This document shows positions 1 to 7,913 of a stretch of DNA of 64,000 nucleotides, in pieces (positions within the stretch are counted from its first letter, which is position 1; each line of letters opens with the position of its first letter). This DNA comes from an uncultured Draconibacterium sp. (GTDB lineage: Bacteria > Bacteroidota > Bacteroidia > Bacteroidales > Prolixibacteraceae). Below the pieces are notes generated by a model. That model had not been told where the DNA came from. It saw nothing but the letters and a program-made list of their open reading frames with translations, and ran no database searches. The position numbers were made by a program, and so were the translations under genes. Location: positions 1 through 64,000 of the forward strand of contig CANLMQ010000011.1 of NCBI GenBank assembly GCA_947492175.1, given 5' to 3'.

Positions 1-72
1 GACTCAGCTGGGTCTCGAACCCAGGACCCCATCCTTAAAAGGGATGTGCTCTACCAACTGAGCTACTGAGTC
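1..72 (-). tRNA. tRNA-Lys (UUU)
   Basis: The reverse complement folds as a full cloverleaf: 7-bp acceptor stem GACTCAG/CTGAGTC, anticodon stem CATCC/GGATG around the loop CTTTTAA with anticodon TTT, and the T-loop GGTTCGAGACC. The window begins at the last paired base, so the discriminator base lies outside. It is identical over 72 nt to the copy at 203-275, which also shares its upstream leader. Confidence 0.96.
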
Positions 73-108
73 ATCCTTTGTAGCACCTTTGTTTTTCAAA
101 GGCGGGTG

Positions 109-139
109 CAAAAGTAGTATTTATTTTTTATCCGGCAAG
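109..139 (-). promoter_or_regulatory. Bacteroidota-type promoter of the first tRNA-Lys
   Basis: On the minus strand TACTTTTGC (from 116 down to 108) fits the -7 consensus TAnnTTTG, and CTTG at 139-136 lies 19 nt upstream where TTTG is expected. Between promoter and tRNA is a small leader hairpin (CCTTTG, loop AAAAA, CAAAGG), also present before the second tRNA copy. Confidence 0.7.
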
Positions 140-167
140 ATAAAACTGCACGAATTTCATACTTTTC

Positions 168-197
168 AAAAAAAAAGCTTCTGCCGTTGCAGAAGCT
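168..197 (-). terminator. Rho-independent terminator of the second tRNA-Lys
   Basis: On the minus strand a 9-bp perfect stem AGCTTCTGC/GCAGAAGCT (197-176) closed by a 4-nt loop is followed directly by a run of eight or more T. It lies 6 nt after the 203-275 tRNA, so each tRNA copy appears to be its own transcription unit. Confidence 0.85.
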
Positions 198-202
198 CTT
201 GG

Positions 203-275
203 TGACTCAGCTGGGTCTCGAACCCAGGACCCCATCCTTAAAAGGGATGTGCTCTACCAACTGAGCTACTGAGTC
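203..275 (-). tRNA. tRNA-Lys (UUU), second copy
   Basis: Same 72-nt cloverleaf as the gene at 1-72, with anticodon TTT, plus an A discriminator at position 203. No CCA is encoded. It has its own promoter (310-340) and terminator (168-197). Copy and leader are nearly identical to the neighbour, so this is a recent tandem duplication or a gene-converted pair. Confidence 0.97.
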
Positions 276-309
276 ATCCTGTGGTGCCTTTGTTTCTCAA
301 AGGCGGGTG

Positions 310-340
310 CAAAAGTATAAATAATTTTATTCCGTACAAA
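310..340 (-). promoter_or_regulatory. Bacteroidota-type promoter of the second tRNA-Lys
   Basis: Minus strand TTTG (340-337), a 19-nt spacer, then TACTTTTG (317-310): an exact match to the TTTG-N19-TAnnTTTG promoter used by the primary sigma factor of Bacteroidota. Confidence 0.85.
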
Positions 341-506
341 TCATACCTGCTGTTTTTTCATAAAAATATTCTTTTTTTTGGGGAGCAGCCCATTTACCTC
401 TTCCACCCCGTTATTACAAAACAACAAATAAAATTGAAGAAAGATCATATTATCAACAAATTACAAAAAACATACGTCCTCCCAATATCAAAACAAAGTG
501 AAAATA

Positions 507-538
507 TTTGAAGGAACTAATTTTTAATAGTAGTTTTG
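507..538 (+). promoter_or_regulatory. Promoter of the sulfate permease gene
   Basis: TTTG at 507-510, a 20-nt spacer and TAGTTTTG at 531-538 match the Bacteroidota -33/-7 consensus. The expected start near 545 gives a leader of about 50 nt before the TTG start at 598. The rest of 341-506 shows nothing convincing. Confidence 0.75.
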
Positions 539-597
539 ATTTATCAAAAAACAACGAACTTCATCAATAAAATAAACAATAAAATACAAGAATTATA

Positions 598-2406
598 TTG
601 GTAAGTACTGAAGGATATATTGTTCTTGCAATTGTATTAGTAACAATAGTTGCTCTTGCAAAAGAGGTTATGCGTCCGGGGCTGATTTTTTTCTCATCAG
701 CAACTATATTAATGGCAACCGGCATTATAACCGACAAAGAAATGTTGGCGGGATTCTCAAACAAAGGGATGATCTCCATTGCAGTTCTGTTTTTGGTTAG
801 TGAAGGTATTCGGCAGTCGGGAGTACTAAACCGGCTGGCCCAAACCTATCTTCCACGCAAAAGAAGAAAGATGGTTTCGTTAATACCTCAAATTATGCTC
901 CCGGTTTCTTTTCTTTCTGGCTTTTTAAACAATACGCCGGTAGTAATTATTTTTGCACCAATTATAAAACGATGGTCTGAAACCCTCAACCTTTCATCAA
1001 AGAAATTTCTGATTCCGCTTTCGTATGCTACAATTTTTGGAGGAATGTGTACTTTAATTGGCACTTCAACCAACCTTGTTGTACATGGTTTGATCCTGGA
1101 AAATGGTTACGAAGGTTTTAGTATGTTCGAATTGGGAAAGGTGGGCATCTTTATTGCCATTATCGGTACTATTTACATGACAGTTTTTGGCAACCGGTTT
1201 CTGCCGGGAGAAAAGATATTCTTTAACTCAAAAAGTTCTACCGAATACAAAGATTATCATTACGATGTTATAATACCTGAAGGCAGTAATCTGATTGGAC
1301 TGGAAATAAAAAACGGCCGGTCAAAAGAACTAAAAGGACTCTTTATTCAAATTATAAACCGCGAAGGCAATATAATTGAAACTAAAAAAGGAATATTCAA
1401 GCTTTTACCCAACGATAAATTACTGGTGGGAGGAAAATCGGACCGGTTAAATTACATTCTTAGCAACCCAAACCTGAAGTTAAGTGGTATCGACTTAATA
1501 AAAGGTATTGACAAAGATAAACTAAAACAATATGAAGCCGTGTTGGCTCCCCGGTTTCCAGCCATCGGTAAAACGATCCATGAGTTCAACTTTTACGACC
1601 ATTACCAGGCAGTTGTGCTGGCAATCCACCGAAATGGAGAGCGTATTACAAGTAACATGGACAAGCTACATTTAAAGGCCGGAGATAACTTGGTACTTCT
1701 CACAACCGAAAAGTTTATTGAAAACTGGGGCGAATCGAAGATATTTTACCTTACTTCCTATATTCGCGATTACAGAACAACCGGTACGTTTTGGAAGAAA
1801 TGGATTGCCACTATCATTCTTCTGGCAATGGTGGTAGGAACAACAATTGGTAAATTTATCACTTCGCCCGATGGCATTAATCTGGATATGTTTTATTTCG
1901 CATCCATCGCTGCCATGTTGCTGATTTGGCTAAAAATTATGCCTCATCAGAAATACACAAAAGCTATTAGCTGGGACGTACTTATTACCATTGCATGTGC
2001 TTTTGCCATAAGTAAGGCCATGCAGAATTCAGGTGCCGATGTTGCCATTGCCAAAGCCACTATCAGTATTTCGCAGGAATTTGGACCGGTAGGTGTATTG
2101 GCGGCACTATTTATCATCACTGCAATTTTTACCGAGATTATTACAAATAATGCTGCCGCAGCCATGGTATTTCCCATTGCACTTGCTGCTGCCAAGCAAA
2201 TGGGTGTCGATCCAAAACCATTCTTTGTAACAATCGCAATAGCTGCATCAGCAAGCTTTTCTACGCCAATCGGGTACCAAACCAATCTCATCGTACAGGC
2301 AATTGGTAATTACAAATTCAACGATTATGTAAAAATCGGATTACCTCTTAATATTTTAGCATTTATTTTATCAATGCTTCTTATCCCTTATTTCTGGAGC
2401 TTCTAA
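598..2406 (+). CDS. SLC13-type (DASS) anion permease with two RCK_C domains, probable sulfate transporter
   Basis: A 602-residue inner-membrane carrier. Hydrophobic helices fill residues 1-200 and 400-602. Between them are two soluble RCK_C (TrkA-C) folds at about 222-290 and 315-378, the usual layout of bacterial SLC13-like permeases. Family motifs are visible: NNTPVVIIFAP and GTSTNLVVHG in the first half, NNAAAAMVFPIA and TPIGYQTNLIVQ in the second. The first codon is TTG; no ATG lies closer than residue 25, which would delete the first helix. Directly downstream are cysD and cysN-cysC, so sulfate import is the likely role; the ion is inferred from context. Related carriers also move dicarboxylates or arsenite. 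Confidence 0.88.
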   Translation: MVSTEGYIVLAIVLVTIVALAKEVMRPGLIFFSSATILMATGIITDKEMLAGFSNKGMISIAVLFLVSEGIRQSGVLNRLAQTYLPRKRRKMVSLIPQIMLPVSFLSGFLNNTPVVIIFAPIIKRWSETLNLSSKKFLIPLSYATIFGGMCTLIGTSTNLVVHGLILENGYEGFSMFELGKVGIFIAIIGTIYMTVFGNRFLPGEKIFFNSKSSTEYKDYHYDVIIPEGSNLIGLEIKNGRSKELKGLFIQIINREGNIIETKKGIFKLLPNDKLLVGGKSDRLNYILSNPNLKLSGIDLIKGIDKDKLKQYEAVLAPRFPAIGKTIHEFNFYDHYQAVVLAIHRNGERITSNMDKLHLKAGDNLVLLTTEKFIENWGESKIFYLTSYIRDYRTTGTFWKKWIATIILLAMVVGTTIGKFITSPDGINLDMFYFASIAAMLLIWLKIMPHQKYTKAISWDVLITIACAFAISKAMQNSGADVAIAKATISISQEFGPVGVLAALFIITAIFTEIITNNAAAAMVFPIALAAAKQMGVDPKPFFVTIAIAASASFSTPIGYQTNLIVQAIGNYKFNDYVKIGLPLNILAFILSMLLIPYFWSF

Positions 2407-2479
2407 AAACTTGTTATAAATCCATCTTAAATATAGACCTTTAAGTCCTTAATTAATCGTCCCAAAAGGAATAAAATTC

Positions 2480-2487
2480 TATCTTTG
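2480..2487 (+). promoter_or_regulatory. -7 element upstream of cysD
   Basis: TATCTTTG followed by C fits TAnnTTTG; no good -33 is present. It predicts a cysD leader of roughly 100 nt, so cysD may be transcribed independently of the permease. I recognised no known riboswitch in that leader. Confidence 0.6.
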
Positions 2488-2592
2488 CAATCCTTTTGAT
2501 TAGTATTAATTGAATTAATATAACTACATATAACCGGCTCCGCGAATAAGGAAGCTTACACATGAGTTATATTAAACTAAAAATAGAAACGA

Positions 2593-3501
2593 ATGAATGA
2601 ATATTCATTAACAAACCTTCGTGAGCTCGAAGCAGAAGCCATTCATATTATCCGTGAAGTGGCAGCCGAATTCGAAAATCCAGTAATGCTTTATTCCATC
2701 GGAAAAGACTCTTCTGTTATGGTACGTTTGGCCGAAAAAGCCTTTTACCCGGGAAAAGTTCCGTTTCCTTTAATGCATATCGATTCAAAATGGAAATTTG
2801 AAGAAATGATTGATTTCCGCGACACTTATGCCAAGGAAAAAGGATGGGATTTAATTGTGCATCACAATAAAGAAGGTTTCGAGAGTGGTGTTGGACCGTT
2901 TACACACGGGAGTAAAGTACATACCGACATAATGAAAACCCAGGCTTTGCTTGAAGGATTGAACAAATATAAGTTTGATGCTGCCTTTGGTGGAGCCCGC
3001 CGCGATGAAGAAAAATCGCGTGCAAAAGAACGCATCTTTTCGTTTCGCGATAAATTTCACCAGTGGGACCCAAAAAACCAACGTCCTGAATTATGGAACA
3101 TTTATAATTCACGCGTTCAAAAGGGAGAATCGATTCGGGTATTCCCGATTTCAAACTGGACAGAACTAGATATTTGGCAATATATACGTTTAGAAAACAT
3201 ACCGATTGTTCCTCTGTATTATGCAAAAGAACGCCCGGTTGTTGATCTTGACGGAAGCTTAATTTTAGTTGACGACGAACGTATGCCCAAAGAACTGCGC
3301 GACAAGGCAGAAATGCGTATGGTTCGTTTCCGTACATTGGGATGTTACCCCTTAACCGGAGCTATTGAATCGGAAGCAGATACTATTGAGAAAATTGTGG
3401 AAGAAATGATGACTGTTACCGTTTCGGAACGCACAACCCGGGTTATCGACTTCGACCAGGAAGCAAGTATGGAACAGAAAAAAAGAGAGGGGTATTTTTA
3501 A
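2593..3501 (+). CDS. cysD: Sulfate adenylyltransferase subunit 2 (CysD)
   Basis: A 302-residue protein of normal CysD length. It forms adenosine 5'-phosphosulfate (APS) from ATP and sulfate, driven by GTP hydrolysis in the CysN partner. The PAPS-reductase/ATP-PPase fold shows the PP-loop SIGKDS near residues 35-40 and the family sequences FGGARRDEEKSRAKERIFSFRD and RTLGCYPLTGAIES. Similarity to known CysD runs end to end. The next gene encodes the GTPase partner, 184 nt downstream across a low-complexity spacer. No cysH or sulfite reductase lies nearby, and the following epimerase suggests part of the activated sulfate may serve polysaccharide sulfation. Confidence 0.96.
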   Translation: MNEYSLTNLRELEAEAIHIIREVAAEFENPVMLYSIGKDSSVMVRLAEKAFYPGKVPFPLMHIDSKWKFEEMIDFRDTYAKEKGWDLIVHHNKEGFESGVGPFTHGSKVHTDIMKTQALLEGLNKYKFDAAFGGARRDEEKSRAKERIFSFRDKFHQWDPKNQRPELWNIYNSRVQKGESIRVFPISNWTELDIWQYIRLENIPIVPLYYAKERPVVDLDGSLILVDDERMPKELRDKAEMRMVRFRTLGCYPLTGAIESEADTIEKIVEEMMTVTVSERTTRVIDFDQEASMEQKKREGYF

Positions 3502-3685
3502 TTGTGAGGCAGTGTCGCAGTATTGCGGTGTTGCAGAACAACACACAGCATCACCGCATCACAACAATACAGCACCACATCAAAACAATGAAAAATGCTG
3601 GAGAAGGAGAAAAACATGATTGCAAAATTCATGAAACACCTTAAACAGTGACACAGCAAAACAGCATCACAGCAAAACAAACAAG
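3502..3685 (+). repeat. Low-complexity CA/GCA-rich spacer between cysD and cysN-cysC
   Basis: This 184-nt gap is built of short degenerate units such as CAGCATCAC, AACAATACAGC and CAGCAAAAC with partly inverted GTGTTGC/GCAACAC pieces. It is unlike the coding DNA on either side. The only ORF is 18 codons (3589-3645). It may be a relic of an inserted element; I cannot name the family. Confidence 0.5.
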
Positions 3686-5602
3686 ATGACAAAAAAACTT
3701 AACATACAGGAATTCCTCGATCAGGATCAAAAGAAAGACTTACTTCGATTACTAACTGCCGGTTCGGTTGACGACGGAAAATCAACATTAATCGGGCGCT
3801 TAATGGCCGACAGTAAAATGCTTTACGAAGATCAGCTTGAAGCTCTGCACCGCGACAGTAAACGAGTGGGACACGCCGGCGAAGAAATCGACTATGCACT
3901 TCTTTTAGACGGACTAAAAGCCGAACGCGAGCAGGGAATTACAATCGACGTGGCGTACCGCTATTTTTCAACTGCCAAACGAAAGTTTATTATTGCCGAT
4001 ACTCCGGGGCACGAACAGTACACACGTAACATGATCACAGGTGGATCGACAGCCAACCTGGCTATTATTCTTATCGATGCGCGTTACGGCGTAATCACTC
4101 AAACCAAACGCCACACCTACCTGGCTAACCTGCTTGGTATAAAACATGTTGTGGTTGCAATTAATAAAATGGATTTGGTGGATTACGGCCAGGAACGTTT
4201 TGAAGAAATCCGAAGCGATTACAAAGCATTTGTTACCCAACTCGATATTCCTGATGTTACTTTCATTCCACTTTCGGCATTAAAAGGCGATAATGTGGTT
4301 GAAACATCGGATAAAATGCCCTGGTACCACGGACCTTCCTTACTTGAATTTTTAGAGAATGTGCATGTAAGCAGCGACCGTAACTTTACCGATTTACGTT
4401 ATCCGGTTCAGTATGTACTTCGCCCTGATATTAAATTCCGCGGATTCTCAACTTCGGTAGCTTCCGGAATCATAAAAAAAGGTGATGAGGTAATGGTGCT
4501 GCCTTCGATGAAAAAATCGAAAGTGGAGAAGATTGTTACCTACGATAAAGAGCTGGAATATGCCTATCCTCCGCAGTCGGTTACGGTAACCCTGGAAGAC
4601 GAAATCGATATTTCGCGCGGCGATATGTTGGTACACCCCGACAATCTTCCTCGTGTAGAGCGCCAGTTTGAAGCCATGTTGGTGTGGATGGACGAAAACG
4701 ACATGAACCTTTCGACCCAGTTCTACATTAAACAAGCCAACAACAATACCAAGGCCCGTATCGACGAAATTAAATACAAAGTTGATGTTAATACGCTCGA
4801 AAAATCGAACATCGAAAAGTTCAATCTTAACGAAATCGGAAGGGTTGTAATTACCACTACCAAGCCACTTTTCTTCGATCCGTATAAAATCAATAAACAA
4901 ACCGGTTCGTTTATTCTGATTGATCCGGTAACGCATAATACCTGTGCGGTGGGTATGATTATCGACCGTTTGGGAAGCGACAAGTTACCATCGAGAATTA
5001 CCGATGTTGACAAAGAAAAGATTGCACTTGGAAAATCGTTGATTAAAGCCGAAGACAGAGTGCAAAAACTAAATCAAAAAGGAGAAACCATTTGGATTAC
5101 CGGATTGCACGGATCGGGCAAAAACGAACTGGCTTTCAGTCTTGAAAAGAAATTGTTTGAGAATGGCGCAACTGCTGTTTTAATCGACGGTAGTTCGGTA
5201 CGCTCGGGATTAAACCGCGAGCTGGACTTCTCGCCTGCCGACAGAGCCGAAAACCTGCGTCGTGTGGCACATATTTGTAAGCTGCTTAACGACCAGGGAA
5301 TTATTGCAATTGCTTCGTTTATTTCGCGAAACGAATCGTTGAGAAGCCAGGTTGCAGAGATTATTGGAAAAGATAACTTCCACCTGTTCTACATGAACGC
5401 ATCGCTGGATTATTGCAAAAACAATAAACCGGAACTGTATGATTTAATCGAACAGGGAAAAACAAGTAATCTGCCCGGGATTGATTTGGAATATGAAGCG
5501 CCAACCAATGCAAAACTGGTTTTCGACCCTGCGAAAAACGAGGAAAACCTGGATGCTATTCTGGATTACCTGGCCGCAAATAAAGTTTTTCCAAATCACT
5601 AA
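3686..5602 (+). CDS. cysN: Sulfate adenylyltransferase subunit 1 fused to an APS-kinase domain (CysN-CysC)
   Basis: A 638-residue fusion. Residues 20-440 form a translation-factor-like GTPase: GSVDDGKST (26-34), DTPGHEQY and NKMD are intact, as is the elongation-factor-like second domain. Residues 466-638 align with APS kinase (CysC), which would phosphorylate APS to PAPS. That domain has unusual changes: the P-loop reads GLHGSGKN (473-480) with Asn instead of the Mg-binding Ser/Thr, DGDN is DGSS (501-504), and the conserved KGLYKKAR helix is replaced. VRSGLNRELDFSPADRAEN and the GIDxxYEAP motif remain recognisable. The GTPase half is probably active; the kinase half may be weak or structural. 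Confidence 0.93.
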   Translation: MTKKLNIQEFLDQDQKKDLLRLLTAGSVDDGKSTLIGRLMADSKMLYEDQLEALHRDSKRVGHAGEEIDYALLLDGLKAEREQGITIDVAYRYFSTAKRKFIIADTPGHEQYTRNMITGGSTANLAIILIDARYGVITQTKRHTYLANLLGIKHVVVAINKMDLVDYGQERFEEIRSDYKAFVTQLDIPDVTFIPLSALKGDNVVETSDKMPWYHGPSLLEFLENVHVSSDRNFTDLRYPVQYVLRPDIKFRGFSTSVASGIIKKGDEVMVLPSMKKSKVEKIVTYDKELEYAYPPQSVTVTLEDEIDISRGDMLVHPDNLPRVERQFEAMLVWMDENDMNLSTQFYIKQANNNTKARIDEIKYKVDVNTLEKSNIEKFNLNEIGRVVITTTKPLFFDPYKINKQTGSFILIDPVTHNTCAVGMIIDRLGSDKLPSRITDVDKEKIALGKSLIKAEDRVQKLNQKGETIWITGLHGSGKNELAFSLEKKLFENGATAVLIDGSSVRSGLNRELDFSPADRAENLRRVAHICKLLNDQGIIAIASFISRNESLRSQVAEIIGKDNFHLFYMNASLDYCKNNKPELYDLIEQGKTSNLPGIDLEYEAPTNAKLVFDPAKNEENLDAILDYLAANKVFPNH

Positions 5603-5614
5603 AATTTTTCAGGA

Positions 5615-6706
5615 ATGAAGATATTAGTAACCGGAACAGCTGGATTTATTGGTTTTCATTTAGCCAACAAATTAGTGGAACAAGGTATAGAAGTTGTTGG
5701 TATCGATAATATCAACAACTACTATTCAACCGATTTAAAATATGCCCGCCTGGCCGAAGCAGGAATTTCTGCCGAAGCTGAAAACTGGCATCAGAAAATT
5801 ACAAGTAAAAAAAATAAAGGTTACTCGTTTGTGCGAATGAACCTTGAAGACAGGGAGCAACTCAACGAACTTTTTAAAATTGAAAAGTTTGATATGGTAT
5901 GCAACCTGGCGGCACAGGCCGGCGTACGTTACAGCCTTGAAAATCCGCAGGCTTATATCGACAGTAATATTGTTGGCTTTATAAATATTCTGGAAGCCTG
6001 CCGACACAACAGCATTCAGCATTTGGTTTATGCCAGCTCGTCGAGTGTATATGGCAACAGCGACAAAATGCCTTTGTCGGTTACCGACTCGGTTGACAAT
6101 CCGGTTAGTTTGTATGCGGCTACCAAAAAAAGCAACGAGCTGATGGCTCATACCTACAGTCACCTGTTTGGTATTCCAACCACGGGATTACGCTTTTTTA
6201 CGGTTTATGGCCCCTGGGGACGCCCCGACATGGCGTATTTTTCTTTCACAAAAAATATTCTTTCAGGTACCCCGATTAAGGTATTTAACCACGGCGACTT
6301 GTACCGCGACTTTACCTATATCGACGATATTGTTGAGGGAATTATAAAAATACTTAATGCTCCGCCCACAGCACAAACTCTCTCCTCCTCTCAGGAGGAG
6401 TACCCGACTCTGGAGGGGGAGGTGGTTAAAAAGCCTGAAGCTGCAGGGCACAAGCTGCAGGTGCCGTACAAAGTGCACAATATTGGCAACTCCAGCCCGG
6501 TAAAACTGATGGAATTTATAGAAACCATTGAAAAAGCATTGGGACAGGAGGCTAAGAAAGAGTTTCACGACATGCAGCCCGGCGATGTGTACAAAACTTT
6601 TGCCGATGTAAGTGAACTGGAAAAGGACTTTGATTACTCACCCGACACGCCGCTTGTAAAAGGTATTGGCCGGTTTGTGGAGTGGTACAATAAATTTTAC
6701 AGATAA
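5615..6706 (+). CDS. NAD-dependent nucleotide-sugar epimerase, UDP-glucuronate 4-epimerase type
   Basis: A 363-residue extended short-chain dehydrogenase. It has the Rossmann motif GTAGFIG (7-13), NLAAQAGVRYSLENPQAY typical of UDP-glucuronate 4-epimerases, and the catalytic Y167-x3-K171 (YAATK). RFFTVYGPWGRPDMA also matches that subfamily. It would convert UDP-GlcA to UDP-GalA for surface polysaccharide. Starting 12 nt after cysN-cysC, it is probably in the same operon, hinting that uronate and sulfate precursors are made together. Residues from about 250 to 284 form an extra loop encoded by palindromic GC-rich DNA (6364-6465), not expected in the family and probably an in-frame repeat insertion. 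Confidence 0.9.
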   Translation: MKILVTGTAGFIGFHLANKLVEQGIEVVGIDNINNYYSTDLKYARLAEAGISAEAENWHQKITSKKNKGYSFVRMNLEDREQLNELFKIEKFDMVCNLAAQAGVRYSLENPQAYIDSNIVGFINILEACRHNSIQHLVYASSSSVYGNSDKMPLSVTDSVDNPVSLYAATKKSNELMAHTYSHLFGIPTTGLRFFTVYGPWGRPDMAYFSFTKNILSGTPIKVFNHGDLYRDFTYIDDIVEGIIKILNAPPTAQTLSSSQEEYPTLEGEVVKKPEAAGHKLQVPYKVHNIGNSSPVKLMEFIETIEKALGQEAKKEFHDMQPGDVYKTFADVSELEKDFDYSPDTPLVKGIGRFVEWYNKFYR

Positions 6707-6792
6707 ACCCACAATATGCATTAAAAAGTCTATTGCGCATTGAAACTACTTAATGCATAATCCGGGTTAAACTAATATCGTTTCGTTTTCAC

Positions 6793-6831
6793 AAAAAATG
6801 GCACCGCTCCAAAGGCAGTGCCATTTTTTTT
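6793..6831 (+). terminator. Bidirectional rho-independent terminator after the sulfate operon
   Basis: AAAAAATGGCAC ... GTGCCATTTTTTTT forms a hairpin with an A-run on one side and a T-run on the other, so it can stop transcription from both strands. It closes the permease-epimerase operon. Confidence 0.85.
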
Positions 6832-6842
6832 GTCAAACATTT

Positions 6843-7004
6843 ATACCAATTTTATTTCAATATGGGCCTTAAGTAATTTTAGAATATTTGGATTTAGGCA
6901 AGGCACAAAAATGAAGCATAGCCTAAGTTCTGTTGAATTTTTGTAACGCTTCATAAATTTAAATAAATGAAATTATAAGGCTCAGTTTGGGATAATATTG
7001 GTAT
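6843..7004. mobile_element. MITE-like element with imperfect terminal inverted repeats
   Basis: The ends are ATACCAAT (6843-6850) and ATTGGTAT (6997-7004). Inverted similarity continues inward for about 60 nt: GGGCCTTA on the left corresponds to GAGCCTTA on the right strand, then matching AT-rich tracts. No ORF is present. The size (162 bp), inverted structure and intergenic position fit a non-autonomous transposable element or a dispersed palindromic repeat. No clear target duplication was found. Confidence 0.55.
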
Positions 7005-7020
7005 TATTCTAACTAAACAA

Positions 7021-7401
7021 CTATTCTGTTTTTTCGAATTTAGCTTTGGCAACCTCTTCTTTTAGCATATTTCCGGGGGTAAAAACAATTTTCACATTTT
7101 TAATCATGTTAGTTTTAAACTTATTGGCCGAGTCGGCACCTTCGCTGCTAAGTGTTAAACGAAGCGATCCCAGGTCGCCAAGACTAACAGTTTGCCCATC
7201 GAGCAAATACTTCGGAATCTGGTCAACCAGGTTGTCGAGCACATTGCTGATATCACCCCGGCTAAGCGACGATTTATCTTCTATGTCGCGACTAATGTTT
7301 TTTAAGGTTTTTCGGCCCGACGAAACATGACTGGCATAAAACTTTTTAGGGGCAGTTAGATCCTGTGGATTCGCCTTTTCAATGAGTTTGTACTTTAACA
7401 T
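7021..7401 (-). CDS. HU-family DNA-binding protein, Bacteroidota HU-like type
   Basis: A 126-residue protein with an HU/IHF-like core. It has an N-terminal extension, a helical pair around SRGDISNVLDNLVDQIPKYL, then the strand region GQTVSLGDLGSLRLTLSSEG that matches the HU-like fold common in Bacteroidota, and a basic arm at about 93-110 (NKFKTNMIKNVKIVFTPG). Such proteins bend DNA and organise the nucleoid. It is monocistronic and divergent from lgt; 150 nt upstream of its start is the array of six 22-bp-spaced palindromes. Whether it binds them is unknown. Confidence 0.85.
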   Translation of the reverse strand: MLKYKLIEKANPQDLTAPKKFYASHVSSGRKTLKNISRDIEDKSSLSRGDISNVLDNLVDQIPKYLLDGQTVSLGDLGSLRLTLSSEGADSANKFKTNMIKNVKIVFTPGNMLKEEVAKAKFEKTE

Positions 7402-7552
7402 TGGATTAAAATTTAAGGTTAATAATTATGAGAATCCGTTCAAGGGTAGGAATCTCGGTTAACACATATAAAACTACAACCGAATTTTTACATCTGAAAT
7501 GTTAGAAAACATAATTTCGCAAATAGTAAACAGATACAACCTGCATTGTTGC

Positions 7553-7674
7553 AACACAGGTGGTTCTGTTATTAATCACCTGTGTTGTTGTTTTCAATCA
7601 CCTGTGTTCTCGCAATTAAACACCTGTGTTTGTTTTAATAATCACCTGTGTTTGTTTTGCTGAACACCTGTGAT
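7553..7674. repeat. Array of six palindromic sites with exact 22-bp period
   Basis: Sites begin at 7553, 7575, 7597, 7619, 7641 and 7663. Each is a variant of the 12-mer AACACCTGTGTT, a palindrome except for its central CT; the first copy carries the flipped centre (AACACAGGTG). The 10-nt spacers between the 12-mers differ in sequence, so only the sites and their spacing are conserved. Two helical turns per step puts all sites on one DNA face. It lies between the divergent HU-like gene and lgt, about 95 nt before the lgt -7 element. Confidence 0.85.
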
Positions 7675-7767
7675 TGTTTTTTGCATGCCCTATACAAAAT
7701 GGAAAAACCTCAAAAAAAAAAAAAAATAAGGCAAAACAAAATAATTTTTCTTTTCCATGCTTATTGT

Positions 7768-7775
7768 TAAATTTG
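7768..7775 (+). promoter_or_regulatory. -7 element upstream of lgt
   Basis: TAAATTTG fits TAnnTTTG; the -33 region is only T-rich. The predicted leader is about 130 nt and contains a 19-codon ORF (7845-7904) ending 9 nt before lgt, a possible leader peptide. Confidence 0.5.
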
Positions 7776-7913
7776 AAAACACAGTTCCCGGCGACACAGA
7801 AAAGATTAGCAGCGAAGGATAGTCTCCCTGAATAAATTCAAAGAATGAAAAAAGAAAATACCACAGATCAAAATATTTCGTTAACTACCATTAAAAACAA
7901 TTAGAAACAGAAC

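Noticed and set aside
281..511. 76-codon ORF on the plus strand
   Set aside because: It crosses the tRNA promoter and the permease promoter, has no family resemblance and has AT-rich random composition.
3589..3645. 18-codon ORF in the cysD-cysN spacer
   Set aside because: Too short and in low-complexity sequence.
7577..7674. CRISPR array
   Set aside because: Repeat is only 10-12 nt with 10-12-nt spacers and palindromic; CRISPR repeats are longer, and no cas gene is near.
7845..7904. 19-codon ORF before lgt as a gene
   Set aside because: Possible leader peptide but no supporting pattern; not annotated as a CDS.
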